From the NCBI RefSeq assembly GCF_000763495.1, contig NZ_CP009576.1:444001-508000 (forward strand): 64,000 nucleotides of DNA, given 5' to 3'. The notes under the pieces are model-generated. The model ran no database searches, had not been told where the DNA came from, and saw nothing but the letters and a program-made list of their open reading frames with translations. The stretch is from Listeria ivanovii subsp. londoniensis. Lineage in GTDB: Bacteria; Bacillota; Bacilli; Lactobacillales; Listeriaceae. Numbering within the stretch: position 1 is the first letter of the stretch; each line of letters begins with the position of its first letter. The position numbers and the translations under genes were made by a program. This document shows positions 52,399 through 63,457 of the stretch, in pieces.

Positions 52399-53406
52399 AT
52401 GGATACGGTTATTTTAATTACGATTATTATCGTTTTTATGGGATTGGCGTTTGACTTTATAAATGGATTTCATGACATTGCGAATGCGGTGGCTACAAGT
52501 ATTTCAACGAGAGCATTAAAACCTCGAGTGGCAATTGGCTTAGCTGCGATTATGAACTTTTTAGGAGCGATTTCGTTTACTGGGGTAGCAGAATCGCTTA
52601 CGAAAAGCATTGTTGATCCATTTTCGCTTAATAATGGCGAATTTGTTGTGCTGTGTGGGCTGATTGCAGCGGTTATTTGGAATTTGATGACATGGCTAGT
52701 TGGAATGCCTAGTAGCTCCTCTCACGCGCTGATTGGTGCGATAGCAGGAGCATCAATTGCTTCTGCTAGCAGTTTTAGTGTACTTAATTGGGCTGGGTTT
52801 ACCACAATTATTATTGCGCTGATTGTTTCACCAATTATTGGTTTTACAGTGGGATATTTGATTTATTCGCTCTTTAAAAATCTTTTTCACGATAAAAAAT
52901 TAGGTAAAATGAACCGCCGTTTTCGTTTTATTCAAATTGGAACTGCGGCAATGCAAGCATATTGGCACGGAACGAACGATGCCCAAAAAACGATGGGAAT
53001 TATTACGCTAGCTTTGGTGGCTAGTGGTCTTTTGCAAGAATCAGCAGGAATCCCATTTTGGGTACAATTAAGTTGTGCGGCCTCCATGGCAATTGGTTCA
53101 TCAGTAGGTGGATACCGGATTATCAAAACAGTTGGAACAAAAATTATGAAGATTACTCCAGTCACAGGAGTTGCTTCTGATTTGAGCTCACTGTCAGTAA
53201 TCATGACAGCCACTCTTATCCATTTGCCAGTCAGTACAACACAAGTAATTGATAGCTCAATTATGGGGGTTGGAACAGCCAATCATAAAAAAGAAGTGAA
53301 CTGGCGGACAGGTAAAAATATGGTAGTGACTTGGTTTATAACTTTACCACTTGCGGGACTTTTAGCTGCCGTTGTTTACTGGGTTTTAGCAGCGATTTTT
53401 TTATAA
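52399..53406 (+). CDS. PiT family inorganic phosphate transporter
   Basis: A 335-residue PiT/Pho-4 permease with about ten membrane helices. The two family signatures are GFHDIANAVAT near the N-terminus and GTNDAQKTMGI in the second half. It imports phosphate with cations. It lies 12 bases before the VOC gene. No PhoU-like gene is adjacent here. Confidence 0.9.
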   Translation: MDTVILITIIIVFMGLAFDFINGFHDIANAVATSISTRALKPRVAIGLAAIMNFLGAISFTGVAESLTKSIVDPFSLNNGEFVVLCGLIAAVIWNLMTWLVGMPSSSSHALIGAIAGASIASASSFSVLNWAGFTTIIIALIVSPIIGFTVGYLIYSLFKNLFHDKKLGKMNRRFRFIQIGTAAMQAYWHGTNDAQKTMGIITLALVASGLLQESAGIPFWVQLSCAASMAIGSSVGGYRIIKTVGTKIMKITPVTGVASDLSSLSVIMTATLIHLPVSTTQVIDSSIMGVGTANHKKEVNWRTGKNMVVTWFITLPLAGLLAAVVYWVLAAIFL

Positions 53407-53421
53407 ATAGGAGGATTTTTG

Positions 53422-53802
53422 ATGAAAATTGAACATATTGCATTATGGACAAGCAATTTAGAGAAAATGAAAGATTTTTATGTTAATTATTTTGGTGCAA
53501 CAGCAAACGATGTATACGAAAATAAAACGAAAGGCTTCTCGTCTTACTTTTTGACTTTCGAAACGGGTGCACGTTTAGAATTAATGAAACGTACGGATGT
53601 ATCAGAAGAAGTAGCTGGTGAAAAATTAGGTTGGGCGCACATTGCAATCGCAACAGAATCAAAAGCAACAGTGGATTTACTGACAGAAAAGCTAAGAAAA
53701 GCGGGATTTGAAGTTCTAGGTGAAGCAAGAACAACAGGAGATGGTTACTATGAAAGTGTCATCGCGGATCCAGAAGGAAATCGAATCGAAATCACTTGCT
53801 AA
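53422..53802 (+). CDS. VOC/glyoxalase family protein
   Basis: A 126-residue vicinal-oxygen-chelate protein. It opens MKIEHIALWTSNLEKMKDFY and ends ADPEGNRIEI, with metal-ligand-like H5, E and H positions (GWAHIAIAT). This resembles lactoylglutathione lyase-like proteins, but the substrate is unknown. The start ATG follows AGGAGGATTTTTG. Confidence 0.85.
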   Translation: MKIEHIALWTSNLEKMKDFYVNYFGATANDVYENKTKGFSSYFLTFETGARLELMKRTDVSEEVAGEKLGWAHIAIATESKATVDLLTEKLRKAGFEVLGEARTTGDGYYESVIADPEGNRIEITC

Positions 53803-53866
53803 AAGAATTTGTCGCAAACTAAAATATCCTGTAGTATACAGGTATACATTATAATGAGGTGAATTT

Positions 53867-54259
53867 GTGGATATAGTAACGAATAAAATTGTCGTAGAAA
53901 AATACAACTTCGAAACAATTTTGGAAGAAAACGGGCAAATTGAAAACAAAATTGAATTAGAAGTCCATGAAGTAGAACCAATTGGTGGAAATGTTGAACT
54001 AATGGCTAAAGGGAAAATTTTCAAAATAACGATTCCGTTCGTATTAGCACTTGAAAAATTTCGGATTGATGGCAGAATCAGTCGTATCGTTCAAGTGAAA
54101 GATTATTTTGGACAGTTTTCAGATCTATCAATTCCAGATGTAGAAGGATTGTCTAACCCATTAATTGATTACATCAAGCGCTTAACATACGATGTGACCG
54201 AGATTGCGTTTGATGAGCCAGGGATTAGTCTTGATTTTAATGCTAATCATAAGGGCTAG
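53867..54259 (+). CDS. DUF1149-like protein (tentative)
   Basis: A 130-residue cytoplasmic protein, GTG start after GAGGTGA. The segment PLIDYIKRLTYDVTEIAFDE with PGISLDF at the C-terminus recalls the DUF1149 family, which has a SecB-like fold; the assignment is from memory and not certain. It precedes the NusG-like gene by 12 bases. Confidence 0.6.
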   Translation: MDIVTNKIVVEKYNFETILEENGQIENKIELEVHEVEPIGGNVELMAKGKIFKITIPFVLALEKFRIDGRISRIVQVKDYFGQFSDLSIPDVEGLSNPLIDYIKRLTYDVTEIAFDEPGISLDFNANHKG

Positions 54260-54271
54260 TTAGGAGAGAAT

Positions 54272-54694
54272 ATGCGTCAATATATGAAAATGGTACGCCC
54301 GTTTGATTTTGTTATTATTGTTATACTAATTTTGGGCTCATTTTTACCATTAATTCTTTTTACTGTAGCGGAAGCAAAAACAGCCGGTGATGAAGTAGTA
54401 GCAATCGTCTCACAAAATGGTACAGTTATTCGTGAAGTCACGTTAACAGGACATGAAGGAAATGAACAATTTAAAATTAAAGGAAAAGGTACTCAATATA
54501 ATTTGATGGAGGTAGACGACGAGAGAATCAGAATTAAAGAAGATAACAGTCCGGATCAAGTAGGTGTGATGATGGGCTGGAAATCCAAACCGGGTGATAC
54601 GATTGTATGTCTACCACATAAAGTTTTTGTAGAAATTAAATCAACAAATAAAGAAAGTAACGATCCTGATACGGATTTAGTTGTACCGAACTGA
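54272..54694 (+). CDS. NusG domain II-containing membrane-anchored protein
   Basis: A 140-residue protein with one N-terminal membrane helix (FDFVIIVILILGSFLPLILF) and a small extracellular NusG_II-like beta domain (about 60-125, QNGTVIREVTLTGHEGNEQF). Such proteins often accompany flavin or isoprenoid-related membrane redox genes. The C-terminus is short and acidic. It ends at a terminator. Confidence 0.78.
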   Translation: MRQYMKMVRPFDFVIIVILILGSFLPLILFTVAEAKTAGDEVVAIVSQNGTVIREVTLTGHEGNEQFKIKGKGTQYNLMEVDDERIRIKEDNSPDQVGVMMGWKSKPGDTIVCLPHKVFVEIKSTNKESNDPDTDLVVPN

Positions 54695-54697
54695 AAA

Positions 54698-54727
54698 AGC
54701 GCACTGAGAAATCAGTGTGTTTTTTTG
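54698..54727 (+). terminator. Rho-independent terminator
   Basis: GCGCACTGA pairs with TCAGTGTGT and is followed by TTTTTT. The following gap to 54908 holds no gene; no clear PrfA box was seen in it. Confidence 0.85.
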
Positions 54728-54908
54728 ACGAAAATATGTCTGTTAAGTGAAGCTTTTCTTTTCTAATACTATAAAACCATTGATATTACGTGGTTTAGAA
54801 AGAAAATGTGCATGTGCAAGTAGTACTGAAAGAGTAAAAAGAATTATCGTAGCGCATGGTATCATTTATTTGAAATACAATAGCCGAATATGAAAGAAAG
54901 GAGATTAC

Positions 54909-56102
54909 ATGAAGAGTTTAAGCAAAATGATAATTAGTAGTATTTTTTTAGTAGCACTAATGCTAGCTAATCCGCTTATTGGTAATGCGACTACTACTTT
55001 GCCAGCGAAAATTAGTGAGGTTTTTCCAGATGATGGGTTAGCAGATGCGATTGCCAGTAATTTGAATGTTACGGTAGATACTGTTGTTACGGAGGATACA
55101 TTAGCAAGCATTGACCTATTTCAAATTCAAATGCGACCAGTTAGTAACATAGAAGGATTGCAATACCTAACTGGTGCGACTAGCATCGATTTATATTCAG
55201 GAGGAGGCATTGTGGATTTGAGTCCGTTAAGTGAGCTTACTAACTTAACTAGATTAGACATTTCAAGAAACAAAATAACAGATTTGTCTCCAATAGCCAA
55301 TTTAACCAATCTAACTTCTTTGGAGGTGGTTGAAAACTATATTACTGATTTAAGTCCGCTAGCAAGTATGTCCAAAATGGTGTATTTTTCTATGGTAAAT
55401 CAAAAAATAACGAATCCTGAAATCAATTATGCAACATTCATTTCCATCCCGAATAAAATAAAAGATGTAGACGGGACCATTGTTGCGCCTTCTACAATTA
55501 GTAATAATGGGGTTTATAATTCACCTAATGTAGAGTGGTCTTTAACAGCTTATAATTCAACACTTTCCTATAATTATAGTAAGATAGTGACTATTGGAAA
55601 TTCGCAAGGTTATTATAGTGGTGTTGTAACCCAACCATTAAAAGAAATAGAAGTAGCTTACACTGCTGATTTTGATGTAGATGGAGCGATAGTGGAAACA
55701 GAATCAGTACAAGCAGGAGAACTTGTTTCTGCACCAGCCAATCCAACAACAAAAGCTGGTTATACATTCGCTGGCTGGTATGATGCTAAAACAGGCGGAA
55801 ACAAATGGGACTTTGCTGTGGATAAAATGCCGGCAAACGATATAACATTGTATGCACAATTTACAATTAAAAATGACAATGGTGGGTCAGCTACAGTTGA
55901 TCCAACAACACCAGATAATCCAGAGAAGCATGACAAAGGTAAAAATAGTAAAACAAATATAGTAGTAAGTAATGGTGCAAGTACCAAAGCATCCATAAAA
56001 ACGGCATTACCAAAAACCGGGGATAGTCGTCTGTGGGAAACGTTCGTTATAGGAATGATATTTTCTGCTTCCGGACTATTTCTTTGGAAGAAAAGAAGTT
56101 AA
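54909..56102 (+). CDS. Short LPXTG internalin-like surface protein
   Basis: A 397-residue cell-wall protein. It has a signal peptide (1 to about 26), an internalin cap (KISEVFPDDGLADAIASNLN), about four 22-residue leucine-rich repeats (about 80-165, for example LTNLTRLDISRNKITDLSP), an Ig-like inter-repeat region, one Listeria-Bacteroides repeat (about 255-320, AGYTFAGWYDAKTGGNKWDF), then the sortase signal LPKTG (367-371), a membrane helix and KKRS. The repeat number is low compared with InlA, InlB or InlF. It is anchored by sortase A. The target is unknown. Confidence 0.9.
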   Translation: MKSLSKMIISSIFLVALMLANPLIGNATTTLPAKISEVFPDDGLADAIASNLNVTVDTVVTEDTLASIDLFQIQMRPVSNIEGLQYLTGATSIDLYSGGGIVDLSPLSELTNLTRLDISRNKITDLSPIANLTNLTSLEVVENYITDLSPLASMSKMVYFSMVNQKITNPEINYATFISIPNKIKDVDGTIVAPSTISNNGVYNSPNVEWSLTAYNSTLSYNYSKIVTIGNSQGYYSGVVTQPLKEIEVAYTADFDVDGAIVETESVQAGELVSAPANPTTKAGYTFAGWYDAKTGGNKWDFAVDKMPANDITLYAQFTIKNDNGGSATVDPTTPDNPEKHDKGKNSKTNIVVSNGASTKASIKTALPKTGDSRLWETFVIGMIFSASGLFLWKKRS

Positions 56103-56103
56103 A

Positions 56104-56259
56104 TAAGAAAAATAAAGATGCTGGGACATAACTAAAGCGCAGCAATAAAAATTGGAAAATAGAAAAGCAGAAATCATTGTATAGAGCCATTTTGAAAAAT
56201 GGAATAAACATGATTTCTGCTTGTTTTTCATTTTAGCGACCTTTTGTACCAGTCCTTTT

Positions 56260-56262
<3 letters not shown>
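56104..56262. terminator. Large bidirectional terminator-like repeat
   Basis: The inner perfect stem AAGCAGAAATCAT/ATGATTTCTGCTT (about 56165-56222) encloses a smaller hairpin (CCATTTTgaAAAATGG). Imperfect outer arms (GCTGGGACATAA and TTTTGTACCAGTC) pair over the whole gap. It separates the convergent internalin and rph genes. GCTGGGACATAA is a motif that recurs in Firmicute intergenic elements. Confidence 0.7.
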
Positions 56263-58896
<2,634 letters not shown>

Positions 58897-59015
58897 CTAA
58901 GAAGGGGAATCTATTGTATAATTAAAATAGGAGTTACTTTACATAAATATAATAATCAACAATATATCTATATAAATTTATCATACATGTACCATTTTTT
59001 CAATTAAAATTCAAT

Positions 59016-59113
59016 AAAAAGGCAAGATTCCTGTAGTGTGCCTCCAAAGTTAGATTTTTTGGTCTAGCTTTAGGGGCACACTACATCTTTTGAATTAGGA
59101 ATCTTGCCTTTTT
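59016..59113. repeat. Three-tier nested hairpin (cruciform-like element)
   Basis: Stem 1: AAAAAGGCAAGATTCCT / AGGAATCTTGCCTTTTT (17 bp, perfect). Stem 2: GTAGTGTGCC / GGCACACTAC (10 bp, perfect). Stem 3: AAAGTTAGA / TCTAGCTTT (one mismatch). It acts as terminator of the gene at 59117, which is read leftwards, and lies upstream of rph. Confidence 0.85.
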
Positions 59114-59116
59114 TAG

Positions 59117-59986
59117 CTATTCGAATCCGCAAAGTGTAAATCCTTGTGCTTTTGCTTCATCAATAGTTACAGCCGTTTCACCATTAGAATTGTTTAATCC
59201 CCGGCAGTCTTGACTGTAATGATATTTTGACCCTGTAGCAGTGATGTAAACTGTTTCTCCTTGTTTGTTGTTAGTATCTGGTTGTGCAGCAGCTTCAGCT
59301 CGTTTTGCTTCGGCTTGTTTTGTTTCAGCAGCCTTGGCTTTTTCTGAAGCCACACGTTCTTGTGCCGCTTTCTTTTCAGCGGCAACTTTGGCTTCCTGTG
59401 TTTTTTTCTCTTCCGCAGCCACACGTTCACTTTCTACTCGTTCGGCTTCTGCTTTTTCAGCAGCGATACGTTCTTCTTCAGCTTTTGCAGCAACTTTTGT
59501 TTCATAGCTAGGACTTAATGTTAAAGAAAGTGGTTGTTCTTTTGTTTCTCCATCAATATTAATGGAAAGGATTGCTTCCTTAGCTTCGTCAAATTCATCA
59601 AGTGAAAAAGTGAAAGCACCATTATCGTCTGCTGTTGTATATTCATTGGGTATGTCTTTAAAAATAAGTGCCACTTCTACTCCAGGATTTGTTTCTCCCT
59701 TAATAACAATAGTTCCTTCATCATTTGTTGAAAATGCAGTTTCCGCTTTTAATACTGGCTTAACGCTTATTTTCTTTGTTTTCTCTTCTTGTTTCGGTTT
59801 TTCATTTGAAGCTTCTTCGTTGTCTGAGCTTGGAATTATTCCAAACCCAATAATAATCGCTAAAATAGAGCTAATGATAACAATTTGTGTTTTTCTACGA
59901 GGCCAATTTCTCTTTCTGTGGTGCAAAATTCCAAAAATTAGTACACCAATACCTGCTAAAAATAGTAAAACCCCGAGTCCCGTCAT
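59117..59986 (-). CDS. Membrane protein with Ig-like, coiled-coil and zinc-type C-terminal domain
   Basis: A 289-residue protein with two N-terminal membrane helices (about 5-22 and 34-51), an Ig-like domain (about 75-155), an Ala/Glu/Lys coiled coil (about 160-235) with repeats of the type AAEKAEAERVESERVAAEEK, and a C-terminal HxxxC-type domain (about 240-289, YITATGSKYHYSQDCRGL) like those found at the end of some ComEC and nuclease-linked proteins. ATG after AGGGAGATTAAT; an ATG 33 bases upstream lacks a ribosome site. Function unknown. Confidence 0.75.
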   Translation of the reverse strand: MTGLGVLLFLAGIGVLIFGILHHRKRNWPRRKTQIVIISSILAIIIGFGIIPSSDNEEASNEKPKQEEKTKKISVKPVLKAETAFSTNDEGTIVIKGETNPGVEVALIFKDIPNEYTTADDNGAFTFSLDEFDEAKEAILSINIDGETKEQPLSLTLSPSYETKVAAKAEEERIAAEKAEAERVESERVAAEEKKTQEAKVAAEKKAAQERVASEKAKAAETKQAEAKRAEAAAQPDTNNKQGETVYITATGSKYHYSQDCRGLNNSNGETAVTIDEAKAQGFTLCGFE

Positions 59987-60064
59987 ATTAATCTCCCTCT
60001 CCCTTTTTATATGTAACAATTTTATTATAGTATGAATGTGACTGAATACACAATGCTGAGAGTA

Positions 60065-60301
60065 CTATTTTTTCAAACGTTCGGCTAATGCGCTAAATAA
60101 TATTCCGCAAAAAAGTAAAACTAACATAAAAATAGTCGCGGATTGCATCCATAATACGCTTGAGAAAAATGGACTATTTACGTGGAAATAGGTTAAGACG
60201 GGGCTACTGATGGTTAAAAGAAATATGATAGGAATGAAATAAAAAGCAAGTTTTGCTAAGTTTTTTAAATTCTTTTTGATGGAAATCATCCTTTCAGTCA
60301 T
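60065..60301 (-). CDS. Small two-helix membrane protein
   Basis: About 78 residues with two hydrophobic segments (AKLAFYFIPIIFLLTIS and MQSATIFMLVLLFCGILFSA). Several starts are possible: the GTG at 60310, the ATG at 60301 and the ATG at 60289; none has a clean ribosome site. It follows no gene on its strand closely. No family recognised. Confidence 0.55.
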   Translation of the reverse strand: MTERMISIKKNLKNLAKLAFYFIPIIFLLTISSPVLTYFHVNSPFFSSVLWMQSATIFMLVLLFCGILFSALAERLKK

Positions 60302-60408
60302 AGCTTTCACATGGAGTATACTACAAACTGTCTAAAAAAAGAACTCTCTTGAATAATCATACTAATTGCTTTATCATGAAGGAAAGACAAGCGTTTTGGG
60401 GGTGCAAA

Positions 60409-60588
60409 ATGGCAAAATCATTAGACGAACTAGGCATAAAAGTAGAAAAAGTTGCACAAAAAACAGGAGAAGTAGCTGGTACAGTTGCTAAAGTATCTGT
60501 TTATAGTTCGGTATGGGCTGTAAAAACAGGTGTAAATAAATCGCGTGCTTTTGTGAAAGGTTTTAAGCAAGGTTGGTCTGGCAAATAA
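60409..60588 (+). CDS. Small conserved-looking protein, 59 aa
   Basis: Begins MAKSLDELGIKVEKVAQKTG after GGGGGTGC and ends GFKQGWSGK. Amphipathic with a basic C-terminus; a short hydrophobic middle (GTVAKVSVYSSVWAV) may lie on the membrane. It precedes zupT by 26 bases and may be co-transcribed. No family is recognised. Confidence 0.65.
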   Translation: MAKSLDELGIKVEKVAQKTGEVAGTVAKVSVYSSVWAVKTGVNKSRAFVKGFKQGWSGK

Positions 60589-60614
60589 ATGCATAGAAAA
60601 AGGGAGAAAGCAAC

Positions 60615-61424
60615 TTGTTAAATTATTTATCAACACTAAATCCGGTATTATTAGCTCTACTTGCTGGAATTTTTACTTGGGCATGTACAGCAGCCGGAGC
60701 ATCACTCGTATTTTTCTTTAAAAATTTGAATAAAAAATGGGGCAATGTAATGCTTGGGTTTGCTGCTGGAGTTATGCTGGCAGCAAGCTTTTGGTCACTA
60801 CTTGCCCCGGCAATTGAAATGAGCAAAGACATGGGAAGATTTTCCTTTGTCCCAGCGCTCATCGGTTTCTTATTAGGTGGGATTTTCCTGCGTGCGATTG
60901 ATCGGATTATTCCGCATCTGCATTTTGGTTTTCCGGAACAAGCGAAAGAAGGACCAAAAACATCGCTTCGGAAAAGCATCTTGCTCGTGTTATCGATTAC
61001 GATACACAACATTCCAGAAGGGGCAGCAGTAGGGGTTGCTTTTGGGGCAGTTATCACTGGGGACACAGAGACATTAATTACAGCAATTGTACTGGCTCTT
61101 GGGATTGGGATTCAAAATTTCCCAGAAGGGGCAGCGGTATCGATACCATTACGAGGTGAAGGCTTGTCTCGAGGAAAAAGCTTTTGGTACGGTCAATTAT
61201 CAGCTGTGGTAGAACCGATTTTTGCAGTACTCGGTGCAGTTCTAGTTGTTTTTGTAACACCGATATTACCATATGCGCTTGCATTTGCTGCAGGGGCGAT
61301 GATTTTCGTTATTGTAGAAGAATTAATTCCAGAGTCGCAAGTCGAAGGTTCTACTGACCTAGCAACTGCTGCGACAATGGCGGGGTTTGCTGTGATGATG
61401 GTTCTAGATGTAGCACTTGGATAA
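60615..61424 (+). CDS. zupT: ZIP family zinc transporter
   Basis: A 269-residue ZIP protein with about eight membrane helices. The metal-binding helix motifs are [15 protein letters not shown] and [20 protein letters not shown] start after AAAGGGAGAAAG. It imports zinc and related divalent metals without ATP. A good terminator follows. Confidence 0.92.
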   Translation: MLNYLSTLNPVLLALLAGIFTWACTAAGASLVFFFKNLNKKWGNVMLGFAAGVMLAASFWSLLAPAIEMSKDMGRFSFVPALIGFLLGGIFLRAIDRIIPHLHFGFPEQAKEGPKTSLRKSILLVLSITIHNIPEGAAVGVAFGAVITGDTETLITAIVLALGIGIQNFPEGAAVSIPLRGEGLSRGKSFWYGQLSAVVEPIFAVLGAVLVVFVTPILPYALAFAAGAMIFVIVEELIPESQVEGSTDLATAATMAGFAVMMVLDVALG

Positions 61425-61446
61425 ATGACATCCAAGTGTTTTTTTA
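61413..61446 (+). terminator. Rho-independent terminator of zupT
   Basis: AGCACTTGGAT pairs with ATCCAAGTGTT and is followed by a T run; the left arm is inside the end of the gene. Confidence 0.85.
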
Positions 61447-61469
61447 TGAAAAAATGAAACATTTTATAT

Positions 61470-61602
61470 TTGCGGAATGTAGTTATTTAAGGTAAAATTA
61501 ATAGTGAAATATTTCACAATATGCTAGTTTTCAGGGGTAATCCTGTAACTATAAACTCGGCACGGACAAAAGCTCCCACTTTATCCGTGCCTTTTTGGTG
61601 CT
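61470..61602 (+). ncRNA. Candidate short transcript (sRNA or attenuated leader)
   Basis: Promoter-like TTGCGG (61470-61475), 17 bases, TAAAAT (61493-61498). A strong terminator hairpin GGCACGGACAAAA...TTTATCCGTGCC with five T (61559-61601) follows about 100 bases later. No coding frame with a ribosome site lies between. It may be an independent small RNA or an attenuator ahead of the deacetylase gene. Confidence 0.5.
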
Positions 61603-61705
61603 TTTATACTATTTTCATTTTAACACTAGAAACCTGTATGATTTCCTGTATAATTGAAATTGTGAGAAGAGCTGGGGAAGGTTTTTCTTCGGTGAGGTGT
61701 ATAAG

Positions 61706-63097
61706 GTGAAAATTAGGTGGCTTAGGTTTCTAGTTGCTGCTATTCTTATTATTGTTGTGGTTTTTGCTGGTGTGAAGGGATATCAAAAATATCAATATAC
61801 GAAATCACGCAATAAAGTAATCGCGCAAATGGATAAGCAAATGGAAGAGAAAAATGGAAGTGATTTTCGCAGATTGGATAAGACAGAAGATGGAATCGAA
61901 ATAATTTCATATATTCCTAAGACAGTAAAAAAAGAAGACAATAAAACGATTCAAAACGAAATGGAAAAAGCCACAAATTTAGAGAAAAATAAGCTTAAAG
62001 ATAAGGAAGGGATTCTTTTTTATACTTATCATAAGCAAACGTTGGCGAAAAACGCAATATCTTATAAAGTAGAGCAATATGAGTACGTTAAAACTGGAAG
62101 TACGCAATTAACACTCGAAAATGAAAAAGATATTTGCACGAATTTGGTAACAGATGCTGATACAGGTGCGTTACTAACTCTAGGGAATGTTCTAATAAAG
62201 AATGACGAGACTAAATTAGACGTTAAAACTATGTTAGAACAAGAAATTATTAAATCAGGGGAAATTCCTCTTAAAGATATTGGGAATCTTGGGGAAGTCA
62301 AGAGTTTAGTCGATTGGGACGACACAAATTTTGGGTTAACAAGCACAGAGTTGATTTTACCAATTGAAATTCCAGGCTATCCAAAAATAAAACAAGTGAA
62401 ATTAAAACTTGCTGATATTGCTAGTGATGTGAATAAACGTTATTTACCAGATGATATACGGATTCCTGCAACACCAAAAGCTAAATCAGGTAAAAAAATT
62501 GCCCTTACTTTTGATGATGGTCCGAGTCCGTCAGTTACGCCAAAAGTTTTGGCAACACTTAAGCGATATAATGCAAAAGCAACTTTCTTTGTCCTTGGAT
62601 CTCGTGTAATAGCAAATCCGGGCTTAGTAAAACAAGAATTAGATGCTGGACATCAAGTAGGTAGCCATTCATGGGATCATCCACAATTAACTAAGCTTTC
62701 TAAAAAAGAAGTATATGATCAAATTTTAAAAACGCAAAAAGTGGTATTCGATCAAACGGGATATTTCCCAACAACGATGCGTCCGCCTTATGGTGCAGTG
62801 AACAAAGAGGTAGCTGAGGAGATTGGAATTCCAATCATTCAATGGTCCGTAGATACGGAAGATTGGAAAATCCGAAATCCAAAATCAGTAACAATGAAAG
62901 TCTTGGCTAATGCATCAGATGGAGCGATTGTATTAATGCATGATATCCATCCGACAACAGGGGATAGCCTCGAAAAAACATTAAAACTACTGAAAAAACA
63001 AGGTTATCAATTTGTTACAGTTAACGAGCTATTTAGCGAGAAATTAAAAATTGGTAAACAGTATTTTGATGAGAGTGAATCAAGAATGGTGAAATAA
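61706..63097 (+). CDS. pgdA: Peptidoglycan N-deacetylase (PgdA)
   Basis: A 463-residue membrane-anchored enzyme (helix about 5-25). The region to about residue 260 is a DUF3298/PdaC-like domain, related to the extracellular part of RsiV-type proteins. The C-terminal NodB domain (about 270-460) has TFDDGPSPS, the HxxxH zinc motif in GSHSWDHPQ, and RPPYG. It deacetylates peptidoglycan N-acetylglucosamine, giving lysozyme resistance in Listeria. The GTG at 61706 has GGTGAGGTG six bases upstream; the GTG at 61697 would add three residues. Confidence 0.92.
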   Translation: MKIRWLRFLVAAILIIVVVFAGVKGYQKYQYTKSRNKVIAQMDKQMEEKNGSDFRRLDKTEDGIEIISYIPKTVKKEDNKTIQNEMEKATNLEKNKLKDKEGILFYTYHKQTLAKNAISYKVEQYEYVKTGSTQLTLENEKDICTNLVTDADTGALLTLGNVLIKNDETKLDVKTMLEQEIIKSGEIPLKDIGNLGEVKSLVDWDDTNFGLTSTELILPIEIPGYPKIKQVKLKLADIASDVNKRYLPDDIRIPATPKAKSGKKIALTFDDGPSPSVTPKVLATLKRYNAKATFFVLGSRVIANPGLVKQELDAGHQVGSHSWDHPQLTKLSKKEVYDQILKTQKVVFDQTGYFPTTMRPPYGAVNKEVAEEIGIPIIQWSVDTEDWKIRNPKSVTMKVLANASDGAIVLMHDIHPTTGDSLEKTLKLLKKQGYQFVTVNELFSEKLKIGKQYFDESESRMVK

Positions 63098-63109
63098 TCC
63101 ACAAAAATT

Positions 63110-63148
63110 AACCGTAAACAAATGAGTCTCACATTGTTTACGGTTTTT
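63110..63148 (+). terminator. Rho-independent terminator of pgdA
   Basis: ACCGTAAACAA pairs with TTGTTTACGGT and is followed by TTTTT. Confidence 0.92.
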
Positions 63149-63232
63149 TGCTTGTTTAAAAAAGTAACTTGTTATAAAATTTGGTGGCGAAGTTTCATAA
63201 ATGAAAAATATTAGAGGATAGGAGTTAGGAAG

Positions 63233-63457
63233 TTGACGTTTGAAGAAATTTTACCCCTTATAAAAGCAAATAGGAGAGTAATCCGAACGGGCTTTACAGG
63301 AAATGAAAAGCATATTTGTCTAATTGAAAAAGCCGAGTTTCAAGACGAGGACATATTACCATATTTTCTTATTTATGTAGATGGAGAGGGATATTCTGTA
63401 TATGTACCGACGATTTGTGACTTGTTAGCAGAGGATTGGGAAGAAGTTTATGATTAA
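63233..63457 (+). CDS. DUF2829 (Tad2-fold) protein
   Basis: A 74-residue protein. Segments MTFEEILPLIKANRRVIRTG, PYFLIYVDGEGYSVYVPTIC and DLLAEDWEEV fit the DUF2829 family, best known from phages, where Tad2 sequesters the Thoeris signal molecule. TTG start after AGGAGTTAGG. It overlaps the SDR gene, so it is part of a chromosomal operon and not a visible prophage. Whether it binds a nucleotide-type ligand is unknown. Confidence 0.72.
   Translation: MTFEEILPLIKANRRVIRTGFTGNEKHICLIEKAEFQDEDILPYFLIYVDGEGYSVYVPTICDLLAEDWEEVYD

Noticed and set aside
54728..54908. PrfA box before the internalin gene
   Set aside because: No TTAACA-n2-TGTTAA-like palindrome was found on either strand in the gap.
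61521..61709. 62-codon plus-strand frame between zupT and pgdA
   Set aside because: It reads through a strong terminator and a promoter and has no ribosome site.
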